DNA from: a bacterium UBP7_UBA7824
GTDB lineage: Bacteria > UBP7 > UBA6624
Direction: 5' to 3'
NCBI GenBank assembly: GCA_002501535.1
Contig: DLTY01000029.1
Span: 28,669-36,062 of the forward strand
DNA length: 7,394 nt
The position numbers were made by a program, and so were the translations under genes. The notes beneath the pieces were generated by a model. That model had not been told where the DNA came from. It saw nothing but the letters and a program-made list of their open reading frames with translations, and searched no databases. Of this stretch, positions 6,746 through 7,394 are shown one piece after another (the stretch's first letter is position 1; each line of letters opens with the position of its first letter).

Positions 6746-7393
6746 TCACTTTAATGAAAGTTTTTTAAAGTCCGACTTGTCTAAAAGCTTATGGAAGTCA
6801 GCATGATTAATCAATTCAGAAGATGCATTTCCCCTAGAGGAAACAACACCAACAACCTGTCCAATCTCCTTGAGGTTTTTCAAAAGATGAATGAAGTCAG
6901 CATCTCCTGAAACCAATATTTGAACATCTGATATTTTTTTATTAGCATCTTTGATCATGTCTACAGCTATTTGAACATCTATCCCCTTCTCTTTGATTTC
7001 GATTGCATCATCTATCAAAAAACCCCTTAATGAAGTCTCCAAGCTTGCCAGTTTTGAAATCGCTTCTCTTGGGAGGGTCTTGTCTTGACATGCTTTTTTT
7101 ATTGTTTCAAGAATATTCTTAGAGACTCTTCTTGTTTCAACTTTCAACTTGCCTAGCTTGACCTCCATTCTTTCTTGCCTGTTGATAAATTCTACAAATT
7201 TAGATTTACGATCATGTGCTATTGGATCCAAGTTTCTGTCTGCTAAAGCAACATAATAATAGGCTCTTATTAGCCTTTTATTTCTGCCAACAATATTTTG
7301 AACAAGCTTTTTTACATCAACCCTCGCAATCCCATAATCCATATGTGCTCTATAAAGATTATGAGCATCAATATATACAATTACTTTTTCCAT
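6746..7393 (-). CDS. NYN-domain (LabA/DUF88-like, PIN-fold) putative ribonuclease
   Basis: NYN domains share the PIN nuclease fold and are generally thought to cut RNA using a cluster of metal-binding acidic residues; the target here is unknown. All expected residues are seen in 215 codons: Asp9 and Asn12 in VYIDAHNLY (6-14), Asp139 and Asp145 in KGIDVQIAVDM (136-146), and Asp164 and Asp166 in VSGDADF (161-167), followed by the typical GQVVGVVSSRGNASSEL segment. Residues about 88-130 form a charged, probably helical insertion before the KGIDV strand, longer than I expect for a minimal LabA domain. There is no signal peptide, so it is cytosolic. ATG 7393 is taken as the start because NYN proteins usually begin right at this first strand. 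Only 1 nt of upstream sequence is visible, so a longer N-terminus is not excluded. It lies 7 nt upstream of the permease gene. Confidence 0.85.
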   Translation of the reverse strand: MEKVIVYIDAHNLYRAHMDYGIARVDVKKLVQNIVGRNKRLIRAYYYVALADRNLDPIAHDRKSKFVEFINRQERMEVKLGKLKVETRRVSKNILETIKKACQDKTLPREAISKLASLETSLRGFLIDDAIEIKEKGIDVQIAVDMIKDANKKISDVQILVSGDADFIHLLKNLKEIGQVVGVVSSRGNASSELINHADFHKLLDKSDFKKLSLK

Positions 7394-7394
7394 C

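Noticed and set aside
6748..6766. Plus-strand ACTTT-AATG-AAAGT followed by a T-run as an intrinsic terminator
   Set aside because: The stem is only 5 bp with one G-C pair, and no plus-strand gene ends nearby.
1..7394. A defence system, toxin-antitoxin pair, prophage or mobile element (the NYN/PIN-fold gene prompted the check)
   Set aside because: The NYN gene has no small antitoxin-like partner next to it in the visible sequence. No transposase, integrase, terminal repeats, direct repeats or CRISPR-like arrays are seen, and base composition looks uniform.

Overview
This window reads as compact, AT-rich bacterial chromosome (roughly one third G+C by eye). It carries six protein genes and almost no intergenic DNA. 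The gene set fits a free-living bacterium with a peptidoglycan wall: tyrosyl-tRNA synthetase, isocitrate dehydrogenase, a bifunctional class A penicillin-binding protein, an Mrp/ApbC-type P-loop ATPase, an SLC13-type permease with cytoplasmic RCK_C domains, and a NYN/LabA-type nuclease-fold protein. A low-GC, streamlined Gram-negative (for example an uncultured marine proteobacterium) is my best guess, but no rRNA or lineage marker in the window proves it.

Layout. (1) Positions 1-1999, minus strand: tyrS followed by icd. The tyrS stop and icd start overlap as GTGA, and icd runs off the left edge with about two thirds of the protein visible. (2) Positions 2000-2048: the only real intergenic gap, a divergent promoter region between tyrS and the penicillin-binding protein. 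(3) Positions 2049-4951, plus strand: the penicillin-binding protein, then the Mrp-like ATPase 11 nt downstream. (4) Positions 4948-7393, minus strand: the NYN-domain gene, then the permease 7 nt downstream. The permease converges on mrp, and the two TAA stop codons share the palindrome TTAA.

The window therefore holds three two-gene transcription units: translation plus TCA cycle, wall synthesis plus a P-loop ATPase, and a putative RNase plus a membrane transporter. The members of each pair have no known direct functional link, so the pairings may only reflect genome compaction.

I see no mobile element, CRISPR array, RNA gene, phage gene or defence locus, and no clearly new system. The most notable points are the Mrp-like ATPase lacking the cysteine pair used for Fe-S cluster binding, the penicillin-binding protein with an eroded glycosyltransferase motif IV/V but intact catalytic residues, the translational coupling of icd to tyrS, and the helical insertion in the NYN protein.
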